From Sulfuricurvum sp. (GTDB lineage Bacteria > Campylobacterota > Campylobacteria > Campylobacterales > Sulfurimonadaceae), in the NCBI GenBank assembly GCA_024635855.1, contig JAGXHZ010000078.1:1-10940 (forward strand): a stretch of 10,940 nucleotides of DNA, in the 5' to 3' direction. Below are positions 1 to 6,641 of this stretch, piece after piece; within the stretch, counting starts at the first letter, position 1; every line of letters begins with the position of its first letter. Below the pieces are notes generated by a model. It saw only the letters and a program-made list of their open reading frames with translations. It was not told where the DNA came from and made no database searches. Both the position numbers and the translations under genes were made by a program.

Positions 1-553
1 GATTTAACAGTACAAGATCGCATGTCAGATCAAAACGGGCGGCAAACTGGACGGCGCGCAAAGGGCGAAGAGGATCTTCGATAAAGGTTGCCTCATCCAC
101 ACACATAAGCCGTTTGTTATGTAAATCATCACAACCGCCGTAGGGGTCTAATAACGTTTTTGTTTGGGGGTTATACCCTATAGCATTGATTGTGAAATCA
201 CGTCGGCGTGCGGCAGTAGGGAAGTCTAAAACGGTGTTATAGCATATTTCGAATCCCTTGTGACCTGAAGAGTGTTTTGATTCGGTTCTAGGAGGTGAGA
301 AGTCAATTTCCAGTCCATTAAGCCGAAGTTTGATAACGCCAAAGCTTTTACCGACGAGATTGAGTTTACCATAGGGTTTTAATATCTGTTCGAGTGCTTC
401 GAGCGAGGGGAGATTATATAGCTCGATGTCGATGTCTTTGGATCGAATTTCCAGTAAAGCATCACGTACATATCCCCCAACGACAATGGGGGTTATGTCT
501 TGGGTATAAAGTGCATCAAGAATCGTATGCAGTTCGAGCGGTAGAGGAATCAT
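1..553 (-). CDS. cca: CCA tRNA nucleotidyltransferase (CCA-adding enzyme), N-terminal part, cut by window start
   Basis: The enzyme adds or repairs the 3' CCA end of tRNAs in the cytoplasm, using CTP and ATP. The visible 184 residues are the class II nucleotidyltransferase head. GGYVRD lies at residues 26-31, the metal-binding D40-x-D42 pair in SKDIDIE, the RRDFTINAI motif at about 117-125, DPYGG at 136-140, and the start of the neck motif EDPLRPLRAVQFAARF at 159-174. The C-terminal body and tail are beyond the window. The ATG overlaps the stop of the upstream sensor kinase as ATGA (550-553), so translation is probably coupled and the gene ends the phoU-phoB-phoR operon. From these motifs it cannot be told whether this copy adds all of CCA, or only A or CC as in split systems; a poly(A) polymerase is less likely. 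Confidence 0.93.
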   Translation of the reverse strand, partial: MIPLPLELHTILDALYTQDITPIVVGGYVRDALLEIRSKDIDIELYNLPSLEALEQILKPYGKLNLVGKSFGVIKLRLNGLEIDFSPPRTESKHSSGHKGFEICYNTVLDFPTAARRRDFTINAIGYNPQTKTLLDPYGGCDDLHNKRLMCVDEATFIEDPLRPLRAVQFAARFDLTCDLVLLN

Positions 554-1947
554 TTTTTTCTAATAAGGGTGTCAAGTCCAAAAGCAAATGTGGAACCAAC
601 GCCCAAGGTGCTTTCGATTTGAAGGGTTGAGTCATGAAGCTTTAGGATGTAGCTAACGATAGCAAGTCCCAGCCCCATAGAGTTGTCCCAGCTATTTTTT
701 TGAACACGGTAAAACTTACTTGCGATGAGTTCAAGTTCGTGTGGTGCGATTCCGATCCCTTTGTCAGTAACCTCTATGGTGTAGTCGGTTAGTTTGAGTG
801 TGACCACATCTTCTGAATATTTTATCGCATTGTCGATGAGGTTGGTAATGACGAGATCGAGCATCGTTTTATCGGCGACCACCTCTTTGGGATGACCTTC
901 ATACACAATCACCCGTTTGGGATATTTACCCTGAAGAGTGGAGGTAACATCACGGCACAACACATCGAGATCAAAAGTTGTGGGCTTGATGGAGAGATCA
1001 TTATTTTCGAGTTTGACCGAGAGTGCGAGACGGTCGAGCATGGTACTGATTTTGAGAGCATTGGAATGAATTTTACCCAAAAATTTTTCACGTATTGCGA
1101 GATTGAGATTGGGGTCTTCTTCGAGGGTTTCGGTGTATCCGACGATGGCGGCGACAGGGTTTTTAAACTCGTGGCTGATGGCGGAGAGGATGTCATTTTG
1201 CTGCTTGTTGATAAGACGCAGTCGTGCGGTATATTTGCGTTTTTGTTTGTCACGATTTCGGAGTTTTTTGACGAGATTTTTGAGAAGCAGCGTGATTTGT
1301 AAAAATTCTCTAAAATGTTCCGGTTTTAGGATTGCCATGTAGTTTTTAGCCGAAATTTCATGGAGATATTGGGTGATTTGCGCAATATCGTACTCTACTT
1401 TTTTGGAAATTTTAAAAGCTAGGATGAGCGCTATAATGATAAAAAGAGCAAACGATGCGGCAAGTTTGATCCATAATTCGTAAAAATACCCCATAACACT
1501 GTGAAGGGTCATTCCAAGACGCAAAATGACAATGTCACCCTGAAATGCGATTTGTTTGGCAACAAAAATATAGTCCTCATCGAACGTTGCAGAATAACGG
1601 ACATCGACCCCATAAGGCTCTATAGCGGCATTCATCACCTCTTCGCGGTTAATGCCGGAATCAACGGAACGCTTATCGATGTTGCTTTCTGCGAGAACTT
1701 TCCCGTCATTATCGAAAGCAGTAGTGCGATAATCGGTTTGATTGCGCACGGCATTGACGTAGTGATTGAGACTATTGGACTGATTGGAGCGAACAGCAAC
1801 CAGCTCTAATGTTCTTTTGAGGTGAGCAATATTGTCGTTGACAATCATCTCTTTGAGACTGTAGTAACCGATAAAAGAGGCAATGACCAAAGTTCCAACA
1901 AAAAGAGCCAGCGTGTTGAGAAAAAAGAGCTGATGAATTTTTAACAC
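550..1947 (-). CDS. phoR: PhoR-like membrane sensor histidine kinase
   Basis: Sensor kinase of 465 residues, partner of the PhoB-like regulator encoded just upstream. TM1 is about residues 7-29, a periplasmic domain of about 125 residues follows, and TM2 is about 158-179. A HAMP-like and coiled linker (180-250) leads to the HisKA box ISHEFKNP with phospho-acceptor H259. The ATPase domain shows the N box NLIDNAIKYS (369-378), G1 box DKGIGI (395-400) and G2 box GLGLAI (425-430), so it looks catalytically complete. I see no cytoplasmic PAS domain, unlike E. coli PhoR, and it has a periplasmic domain that E. coli PhoR lacks. The start is GTG at 1947, overlapping the phoB stop by 7 bases; a GGGGAG lies 13 bases upstream, which is long, and an internal start would remove TM1. 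The phosphate role is inferred from phoU, phoB and pstS next to it. Confidence 0.9.
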   Translation of the reverse strand: MLKIHQLFFLNTLALFVGTLVIASFIGYYSLKEMIVNDNIAHLKRTLELVAVRSNQSNSLNHYVNAVRNQTDYRTTAFDNDGKVLAESNIDKRSVDSGINREEVMNAAIEPYGVDVRYSATFDEDYIFVAKQIAFQGDIVILRLGMTLHSVMGYFYELWIKLAASFALFIIIALILAFKISKKVEYDIAQITQYLHEISAKNYMAILKPEHFREFLQITLLLKNLVKKLRNRDKQKRKYTARLRLINKQQNDILSAISHEFKNPVAAIVGYTETLEEDPNLNLAIREKFLGKIHSNALKISTMLDRLALSVKLENNDLSIKPTTFDLDVLCRDVTSTLQGKYPKRVIVYEGHPKEVVADKTMLDLVITNLIDNAIKYSEDVVTLKLTDYTIEVTDKGIGIAPHELELIASKFYRVQKNSWDNSMGLGLAIVSYILKLHDSTLQIESTLGVGSTFAFGLDTLIRKK

Positions 1948-2615
1948 AGTGTATATCCGACTCCCCTCACGGTTTTGATGTACTCTTTACTTTTGTCGGG
2001 GTCAATTTTTTCTTTGAGACGGTTGATGGCGACGTTAACGGTACGATCTTGGTATATCTCATCCCCTCCCCAAACGTGTTCAAGGAGATACTCACGGTCG
2101 AGAACGATGTTTTGGTTGCTCATGAGTGTATGGAGCAAATCAAATTCCAGTTTGGTGAGTTCGATGGGGATATTGTCGATGATGAGCGTTCGTGATGCGA
2201 GGTTGAGAGTAATATCACGATAGGTGAAATTTCCTTCGTTGGAAGTTTTTTGGGTACGGCGTAAAATCGCTTTGACCCGTAAAATAAGTTCTTTCATACT
2301 AAAGGGTTTTGTGAGATAATCATCTCCACCGCGTTCAAATCCCTGCTCGATTTCTTCATCTTTATCTTTGGCGCTGATAAAAATGACAGGAGTGTTAATC
2401 CCCTGCCGTCGCAAGGAGGCTATAAATTCGCTCCCCTCCGTTCCAGGGAGATTGCGATCCATTAAAATCAAATCGACTTTTTCCTCGGCAAGCACTTCAG
2501 TAACTCGTTTGGTATTGAGAAATCCGATGGTCTCAAACCCCTCACGCGAGAGGTTAAACTCCATCAGTTCTAAAATGTCTTCTTCGTCTTCGACGATTAG
2601 TATGAGCGCACTCAA
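1941..2615 (-). CDS. phoB: PhoB-like response regulator, OmpR/PhoB family
   Basis: DNA-binding response regulator of 224 residues, the usual family length. The receiver domain (about 3-118) has the acidic pocket at E9-D10-E11, phospho-acceptor D53 in LILMDRNLPG, S81 at the switch position and K103 in LTKPF. The winged-helix domain (about 128-224) has the recognition-helix stretch RTVNVAINRLKEKI (191-204) and the terminal wing GVGYTLC. The start is TTG at 2615: AAGGAG (2623-2628), overlapping the phoU stop, is 7 bases away, and the protein then begins directly at the first beta strand. Once phosphorylated by the PhoR-like kinase it should act at the GTAAC-type direct repeats found before phoU, pstS and the porin. 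That assignment is inference. Confidence in the family is very high, and in the phosphate specificity good, from gene order. Confidence 0.92.
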   Translation of the reverse strand: MSALILIVEDEEDILELMEFNLSREGFETIGFLNTKRVTEVLAEEKVDLILMDRNLPGTEGSEFIASLRRQGINTPVIFISAKDKDEEIEQGFERGGDDYLTKPFSMKELILRVKAILRRTQKTSNEGNFTYRDITLNLASRTLIIDNIPIELTKLEFDLLHTLMSNQNIVLDREYLLEHVWGGDEIYQDRTVNVAINRLKEKIDPDKSKEYIKTVRGVGYTLC

Positions 2616-2626
2616 AGCCCTTCTCC

Positions 2627-3298
2627 TTACGCGTGAAAATTTAATTCGCCGCCTTGTTGGGCGTACAAAAGAAGTGATGCGATATTGACCGTGCGATCCC
2701 CTGTTCGTTCCAACTTACGCAGTGTCCCTAGGACTTTGACGTAGTCCGCAGAGAGTGCATGGGATTCAGAGATGAGATTGAGAAGATCTTTTTCGATAAC
2801 GGAGAAAAGATCATCATTTTTAGACTCTTCAACAGAGACTTTACGAAACAGCTCTTGAGCATCCGAAGTTGCCAAATTTTCCAAATAGTCATGGATATAG
2901 CCCAGCGCATTAAGGGTTGTCTTTTGGAGTTGAATGATGGAGGGAGTCATGACGGTAAGATCGCATTCTCCACGGCAAAGCTCTTGGAGTCGGACGTTGT
3001 ATTTTTTCATATTTTCACCGACTCGGTCAAACTCATTGGTCATTTTCAAAAATGCAATGAGGAGGCGAAGCTCATCGGCTTCAGGTCCATACAAAGCGAG
3101 AGTTTTAATCACTTCACTGTCAATCGTGTTGGCATCGGATTGAATAGTTTTTAGGCATTGCTTGGCATTTTCGTAGCTTTCGTCTTGATTGTTCTCAAAT
3201 GCGTTTAATGTTTCTTTGTTGGCACAAATGATGGCAGACGTGAGATTGGTGAGCTGTGTACGGATGTCGTTGAGTTTGTTTTCATAGCGTGGTAACAT
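2627..3298 (-). CDS. phoU: PhoU-like phosphate signalling regulator
   Basis: All-helical cytoplasmic protein of 223 residues, the normal PhoU size. It has two PhoU repeats. The first carries the metal-site pattern E89-F-D91-R-x-x-E95, and the second carries LERTGDRTVNIA at 196-207 with E197, D201 and N205. In known systems PhoU links the Pst transporter to the PhoR kinase and holds the Pho response off when phosphate is plentiful. It is the first gene of the leftward phoU-phoB-phoR-cca unit and is divergent from pstS, which fits that role. The ATG at 3298 has AAAGG (3306-3310) 7 bases upstream. The next start codon is 11 bases after its stop, with that gene's ribosome site covering the stop. 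A TACAAT -10 and a Pho-box-like repeat precede it. Confidence 0.88.
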   Translation of the reverse strand: MLPRYENKLNDIRTQLTNLTSAIICANKETLNAFENNQDESYENAKQCLKTIQSDANTIDSEVIKTLALYGPEADELRLLIAFLKMTNEFDRVGENMKKYNVRLQELCRGECDLTVMTPSIIQLQKTTLNALGYIHDYLENLATSDAQELFRKVSVEESKNDDLFSVIEKDLLNLISESHALSADYVKVLGTLRKLERTGDRTVNIASLLLYAQQGGELNFHA

Positions 3299-3333
3299 AG
3301 TTAAGCCTTTGGTTTATATACAGTAGATGCGTG

Positions 3334-3367
3334 ATTGTAATCTACTATGGTCACTAATTGATTACAA
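3334..3367 (-). promoter_or_regulatory. phoU operon promoter with Pho-box-like repeat
   Basis: Read on the minus strand, TTGTAAT-CAAT-TAGTGAC (3367 to 3350) gives two half-sites, GTAAT and GTGAC, exactly 11 bases apart. Ten bases later comes TACAAT (3339-3334). Transcription would start near 3327, leaving a leader of about 28 bases with AAAGG before the ATG. A competing TATATA at 3315-3320 lies too close to the start codon. The second half-site is degenerate, but the 7-4-7-10-TACAAT layout matches pstS and the porin. This suggests PhoB autoregulation. Confidence 0.6.
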
Positions 3368-3368
3368 T
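3334..3368. repeat. 9-bp inverted repeat in the phoU/pstS divergent promoter
   Basis: ATTGTAATC (3334-3342) and GATTACAAT (3360-3368) are perfect inverse copies separated by 17 bases. The left arm contains the -10 of phoU on the minus strand. The right arm contains the first half-site of the phoU Pho-box-like repeat. A second inverted pair, AGTAGAT (3322-3328) and ATCTACT (3340-3346), overlaps the left arm. These may be regulator sites or a by-product of the overlapping elements. Confidence 0.5.
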
Positions 3369-3381
3369 AGTGTACCATACT

Positions 3382-3415
3382 CTGTAACCTTTGTGTTACC
3401 TACCCTCACTACAAT
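3382..3415 (+). promoter_or_regulatory. pstS promoter with Pho-box-like direct repeat
   Basis: CTGTAAC-CTTT-GTGTTAC (3382-3399) is a pair of 7-base half-sites 11 bases apart, followed after exactly 10 bases by TACAAT (3410-3415). There is no recognisable -35 hexamer, as expected when PhoB replaces it. Transcription should start near 3422, about 25 bases before the ATG. A weaker copy with the same 11-base step, ATTAC (3361) and GTACC (3372), lies just upstream. Confidence 0.75.
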
Positions 3416-3446
3416 ATCGAAATCAAAAACCATTCAAGGACAATCC

Positions 3447-4442
3447 ATGCTAAGAAAAGTTACTCAAGGTTTGGTAATCGCGGCTATCGCGGCTACATCA
3501 ATGATCGCGGCGGAGAAAATTAACGGTGCGGGTGCAACGTTCCCGGCTCCATGTTATTATGACTGGGCGTATAACTACCAAAAAGCGACCAAAACACGTG
3601 TTAACTATCAGTCAATCGGTTCAGGCGGCGGTATCAAGCAAGTCTCTGAGCGTATCGTTGATTTCGGTGCTACGGATGCTCCATTGACTCCAAAAGAGCT
3701 TGACAAAGCAAAATTGACTCAATTTCCGGCAGTTATCGGTTCTATCGTTGTTGCACACAACCTTCCGGGTGTTGCGGATGAAAAATTGAAACTCAAAAAC
3801 AGCGTTGTAGCTGAGATTTTTGCAGGAACCATTACGATGTGGAACGATCCTAAAATTGCAGCGGATAATGCAGGTGTTAACCTTCCGGCAGAAAAAATCA
3901 TCGTTGCTCACCGATCTGATGGATCAGGTACTACGTACGTATTTACCGATTATTTGAGCGAAGCATCTAAAATGTGGAAAAGCAAATTCGGTACCGGTAA
4001 AGCAATCGGCTGGGCAACTGGTGTCGGTGGAAAAGGGAATGAGGGTGTAACAAATCTCATCAAACAAACTCCATATTCTATCGGTTATATCGAAAACGCA
4101 TACAAAGAGAAAAATAACCTCTCAGCAGCTACCCTTCAAACAGCAGAGGGCAAATGGGTTACAGCAACACTTCCAAACTTCCAAAAAGCAGTTAAGCAAG
4201 CAAAATGGTCTAAAAAAGATCACTTTTACAGCTCATTGGTTATGCAAGACGGATCATATCCGATCGTAGCAGCAACCTTTATTCTGTTACCACGTGAAAA
4301 AGCGGAAGAAAATGCTCAAGTTATTAAATTCTTCGATCACTCGTTCCGTTACGGTGACAAAGCAGCAACTAAACTTGGCTACATTGCACTTCCGGTTGAA
4401 ACAACAAACCTTGTACGTGAGTACTGGGCTGAAACTAAATAA
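3447..4442 (+). CDS. pstS: Periplasmic phosphate-binding protein PstS
   Basis: High-affinity phosphate-binding subunit of the Pst ABC transporter, 331 residues. A signal peptide covers about residues 1-22 (LRK, then a hydrophobic core, then IAA before EK). The mature part opens with GAGATFPAP (27-35). Phosphate-ligand motifs are SIGSGGG (56-62), DFGATDAPL (72-80, with D78) and HRSDGSGTT (155-163), as in E. coli PstS. The ATG at 3447 is chosen because AAGGA (3436-3440) is 6 bases upstream and the signal peptide begins there; an in-frame ATG at 3327 would lie upstream of the promoter. It stands alone: pstC, pstA and pstB do not follow, and a terminator lies about 100 bases after its stop. It is divergent from the phoU operon. 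Confidence 0.95.
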   Translation: MLRKVTQGLVIAAIAATSMIAAEKINGAGATFPAPCYYDWAYNYQKATKTRVNYQSIGSGGGIKQVSERIVDFGATDAPLTPKELDKAKLTQFPAVIGSIVVAHNLPGVADEKLKLKNSVVAEIFAGTITMWNDPKIAADNAGVNLPAEKIIVAHRSDGSGTTYVFTDYLSEASKMWKSKFGTGKAIGWATGVGGKGNEGVTNLIKQTPYSIGYIENAYKEKNNLSAATLQTAEGKWVTATLPNFQKAVKQAKWSKKDHFYSSLVMQDGSYPIVAATFILLPREKAEENAQVIKFFDHSFRYGDKAATKLGYIALPVETTNLVREYWAETK

Positions 4443-4458
4443 TTTAGCTGAAAATATC

Positions 4459-4529
4459 TGCCTCGAATGAGGCAAGCTTTAGTGCCATAGCGGCAAGCGT
4501 CAGACAAAGGGATGTATTCCTTTGTCGCT
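4459..4529 (+). other. Hairpin-rich 3' untranslated segment of pstS
   Basis: Three possible stems lie between the pstS stop and its terminator. The first is TGCCTC-GAAT-GAGGCA (4459-4474). The second is a weaker stem, GCTT/AAGC with GCC/GGC inside (4476-4498). The third is a 10-bp stem, GACAAAGGGA-TGTA-TTCCTTTGTC (4503-4526), containing one G-T pair. AAGC could also join an AGC/GCT extension of the third stem, so the second and extended third forms compete. None has a U run. I do not recognise a known RNA family. It may stabilise the mRNA or give rise to a small RNA. Confidence 0.4.
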
Positions 4530-4541
4530 AAAATAAATGGT

Positions 4542-4583
4542 CACCTCTAAGCACATTTGGATGTTTTTAGAGGTGTCTTTTTC
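4542..4583 (+). terminator. Rho-independent terminator after pstS
   Basis: A 9-bp perfect stem CACCTCTAA/TTAGAGGTG (4542-4550 with 4567-4575) is continued, across a 2x2 internal loop, by ACAT/ATGT around a TTGG loop. TCTTTTTC follows directly. This should end pstS transcription before the porin promoter. Confidence 0.85.
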
Positions 4584-4640
4584 GCCGAAGACCCATGTTC
4601 CATTTCTCTCCCTTTCTCTTTCTCCTCAAATAAAGCTTGT

Positions 4641-4670
4641 TAACCCGTTTTAGCGTATGCACTCGGGTTA
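4641..4670. repeat. 7-bp inverted repeat upstream of porin promoter
   Basis: TAACCCG (4641-4647) and CGGGTTA (4664-4670) are perfect inverse copies around a 16-base loop. There is no U run, so a terminator is unlikely. It sits 23 bases upstream of the first Pho-box-like repeat of the porin, where an operator or a hairpin could act. The function is unknown. The rest of the gap (4584-4640) is pyrimidine-rich with nothing I recognise. Confidence 0.35.
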
Positions 4671-4692
4671 TATTTACAATTCATTTTCCTTA

Positions 4693-4743
4693 TCGTAACC
4701 CTTTTGTAATCGTAACATTCGCGTAATTTTCTTTTTCTACAAT
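4693..4743 (+). promoter_or_regulatory. Porin promoter with tandem Pho-box-like repeats
   Basis: Two 18-base boxes lie in tandem, 17 bases apart: TCGTAAC-CCTT-TTGTAAT (4693-4710) and TCGTAAC-ATTC-GCGTAAT (4710-4727). In each, the GTAA cores are 11 bases apart. The second box ends exactly 10 bases before TACAAT (4738-4743), as at pstS. Alignment with the pstS promoter keeps GTAAC and CTACAAT in identical relative positions. Transcription should start near 4750. AGGAG (4759-4763) precedes the ATG at 4773. Confidence 0.75.
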
Positions 4744-4772
4744 GTCGTCATATTAATCAGGAGTGATAACCA

Positions 4773-6107
4773 ATGAAAAAAGTAACCTTATCTGCCCTTG
4801 CTGCGGTGATGTTGTCAGGCGTAGTGTATGCTGACACTATGACTTTGTTTAGTGACCCAAAAACAGGTCAAGTATTTACAACAGCCGGTGAAGGCCGTGT
4901 TGAGATGGGTGATTTCGTCGACGCAAAAACTGTTGATATGGGTGATCGTGAAATTGAATCAAGTTTTTCAGAGTACAAAGATGCACAAAAGAAATACGTA
5001 AACGTAAAATCAAAAGCAAAAACGCTTGAGTTTAGCGGTACGCATTACTTTGGTTTGACATCTGTCAGTCCTGAAAGAACTGGAGCTAGTGTTGATAACT
5101 CTATGGGCTTTGAACTTCGCCGTAACTATGTTCAAGTAAAAGCATTTATCAATGATAAAGACTTTTTCCGTGTAACGATGGATACAACAAAAGAGATTGG
5201 TTCAACTACAAGTTATGCCAATATGTACGCTAAATATGCATACCTTTACTTGGATAACGTTCTTCCGTACACAGGTGTAGAAATTGGTATTGCACACCGT
5301 CCATGGATCGACTATGAAGAGCACAATGCATGGCATTACCGTTCAATTAACAAAGTTGCAATTGAGCAAAAAACCAATGCAACCGATAGCGGTCCGGATT
5401 TGATCAACTCTGCTGACCTTGGGTTTAATCTAAAAACCAAAACAGAATTTTTCTCTTCTGAAATCGGTATGTTCAACGGTGAGGGTTATCATGCAGATAA
5501 ACTAGCAGCGAACCAAGAAAACAGTACTGACCTTTCACTTGAATGGCGTTTGACAGGGCATATCCTCGGAAGTGGTAAAAAACTCGGTAAAAATGATCGT
5601 ACAAAAGATACTTATTTGAACCTCTCGACATATGGATTAGTCTCTAAAAATCATAAGGATAATGTTGTAGCGGTTGATGATTCTGGCGAATATGATCGTT
5701 CAATGTATGGAATTCACGCTGTTTATAATCAACCGGAATTTTTGCTAGCAGCTCAATACTATATTGCTAATGATGATGCGCAAAACACAACATTGCTCGG
5801 AACAGACAGCAAAGAGTATAAAGGCTGGTCAGTTAATGCTGAAGTACGCCCAATGACAGACTGGACTATCATCGGACGTTATGATGTTAGTGATATTGAC
5901 AAAGTGGCTAAAGGGACAGGTGTTAAAACAAAAAACCAAGATATGAAACAAACACTTTTGGGTGTAGCGTATAAAATGAATAAAAATGTATCGTTTATCG
6001 CATCAGGCAAACATATTACTGATACTACAGAAACTGCAGTAGCAGCAACTTTGGATGCTGCAAAAGAAAAAAATGTTTACATGCTAACTACCGAAGTTAA
6101 ATGGTAA
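4773..6107 (+). CDS. Porin-like outer-membrane beta-barrel protein, probably phosphate-starvation induced
   Basis: Protein of 444 residues with a signal peptide cleaved after VVYA (about residue 20). The rest alternates polar and hydrophobic residues in many short strands rich in Y, W, N and D, and it ends in an aromatic residue (EVKW), as outer-membrane barrels do. There are no helical membrane segments. The length and look suit a 16- or 18-strand porin, perhaps of the OprO/OprP phosphate-selective type, but I cannot confirm the family by motif. The acidic and glycine-rich stretch at about 21-65 could be a periplasmic or constriction element. Context supports a role in phosphate or anion uptake: it follows pstS, and its promoter carries two Pho-box-like repeats in the pstS layout. 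AGGAG lies 9 bases before the ATG. The substrate is inferred, not shown. Confidence 0.8.
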   Translation: MKKVTLSALAAVMLSGVVYADTMTLFSDPKTGQVFTTAGEGRVEMGDFVDAKTVDMGDREIESSFSEYKDAQKKYVNVKSKAKTLEFSGTHYFGLTSVSPERTGASVDNSMGFELRRNYVQVKAFINDKDFFRVTMDTTKEIGSTTSYANMYAKYAYLYLDNVLPYTGVEIGIAHRPWIDYEEHNAWHYRSINKVAIEQKTNATDSGPDLINSADLGFNLKTKTEFFSSEIGMFNGEGYHADKLAANQENSTDLSLEWRLTGHILGSGKKLGKNDRTKDTYLNLSTYGLVSKNHKDNVVAVDDSGEYDRSMYGIHAVYNQPEFLLAAQYYIANDDAQNTTLLGTDSKEYKGWSVNAEVRPMTDWTIIGRYDVSDIDKVAKGTGVKTKNQDMKQTLLGVAYKMNKNVSFIASGKHITDTTETAVAATLDAAKEKNVYMLTTEVKW

Positions 6108-6120
6108 TCCTTTAGTCTTC

Positions 6121-6153
6121 TCTCGTTCCCAAGCTCCAGCTTGGGAATGCATA
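6121..6153. repeat. REP-like palindrome after the porin gene
   Basis: TTCCCAAGC-TCCA-GCTTGGGAA (6126-6147) is a perfect 9-bp stem (10 bp if T-A in the loop also pairs), flanked by TCTCG and TGCATAC. From memory, the CGTTCCCA-GCTC-GC-TGGGAATGC style occurs as dispersed palindromes in many proteobacteria and cyanobacteria. No U run follows, so it is not a classic terminator, though it could protect the 3' end of the porin mRNA. Confidence 0.6.
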
Positions 6154-6207
6154 CTTACAGTTGACTTCCTCAAACAATCCCACAATGACGAAATCTTAAT
6201 TTTCTGC

Positions 6208-6213
6208 TACAAT
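6208..6213 (+). promoter_or_regulatory. Candidate -10 box for the small membrane protein gene
   Basis: GCTACAAT contains TACAAT at 6208-6213, giving a start near 6220 and a short leader to the ATG at 6243. The -35 position reads ATGACG, which is weak. The 18 bases that would form a Pho box (6180-6197) do not match, so this TACAAT promoter seems independent of phosphate control. Confidence 0.45.
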
Positions 6214-6242
6214 TTCCTCACCTTTAACCGCAAGTGATTTTT

Positions 6243-6638
6243 ATGGATAAATTTACATTGCTTATTGCTATAGTTAGTTTACTTTTTGCTCTCATTTTTT
6301 TGGTCTTGATCTATGTGTGGATGACTCGGACTAAAAAGAGTGTACCAAACGAGCACAAAGCGCCTGAGACGTTCGAATCACTATGCGCAATCATTCACTC
6401 CAGCAAGAGCACAAATCAGGCTTTAAACCATGCTGCTGATATCCTATTAAGCCGTTTTGGATCGATTGGAGATTATTCTCATTATGAGACGTTGATTAAG
6501 GAAATCTGCACGCATGCGAATACCGATTCAAAACTCGTATCGCGATTTGAAAAATCATTGCGCGTTGCGAATCCGAAATTTAAAGAGAAGATTGCTAAAA
6601 CCCTCAAAGAAGGGTTGGCGAAGAGAGATAAGAAGTAA
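6243..6638 (+). CDS. Small single-pass membrane protein, function unknown
   Basis: Protein of 131 residues that I do not recognise. An N-terminal transmembrane helix (about residues 4-27, LLIAIVSLLFALIFLVLIYVW) is followed by a basic TRTKK stop-transfer. The cytoplasmic part of about 100 residues is helical, with heptad-like leucines and a lysine-rich end (KEKIAKTLKEGLAKRDKK). ATG at 6243 is preferred, with AAGTGA (6232-6237) as a weak ribosome site; an in-frame GTG at 6234 would add three residues. It has its own likely promoter and ends 3 bases before the convergent chaperone gene, with no terminator between them. The layout resembles small inner-membrane helper proteins, but no function can be assigned. 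Confidence 0.75.
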   Translation: MDKFTLLIAIVSLLFALIFLVLIYVWMTRTKKSVPNEHKAPETFESLCAIIHSSKSTNQALNHAADILLSRFGSIGDYSHYETLIKEICTHANTDSKLVSRFEKSLRVANPKFKEKIAKTLKEGLAKRDKK

Positions 6639-6641
6639 GGG

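Noticed and set aside
892..1302. Open frames of 80-136 codons opposite the sensor kinase gene (also 1103-1342, 1501-1809)
   Set aside because: They lie wholly antisense to a complete histidine kinase with all motifs, have no good ribosome sites and show no domain or signal features.
3315..3320. TATATA on the minus strand as the phoU -10
   Set aside because: It would start transcription inside the ribosome site. TACAAT at 3334-3339 gives a normal leader and the Pho-box spacing.
3327..3446. An upstream ATG extending PstS by 40 residues
   Set aside because: It lies before the Pho-box and -10, lacks a ribosome site and would bury the signal peptide inside the protein.
4459..4529. A known riboswitch (c-di-GMP, SAM, cobalamin types) after pstS
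   Set aside because: No conserved core sequences were recognised, and it lies after, not before, a coding region, separated from the porin by a terminator.
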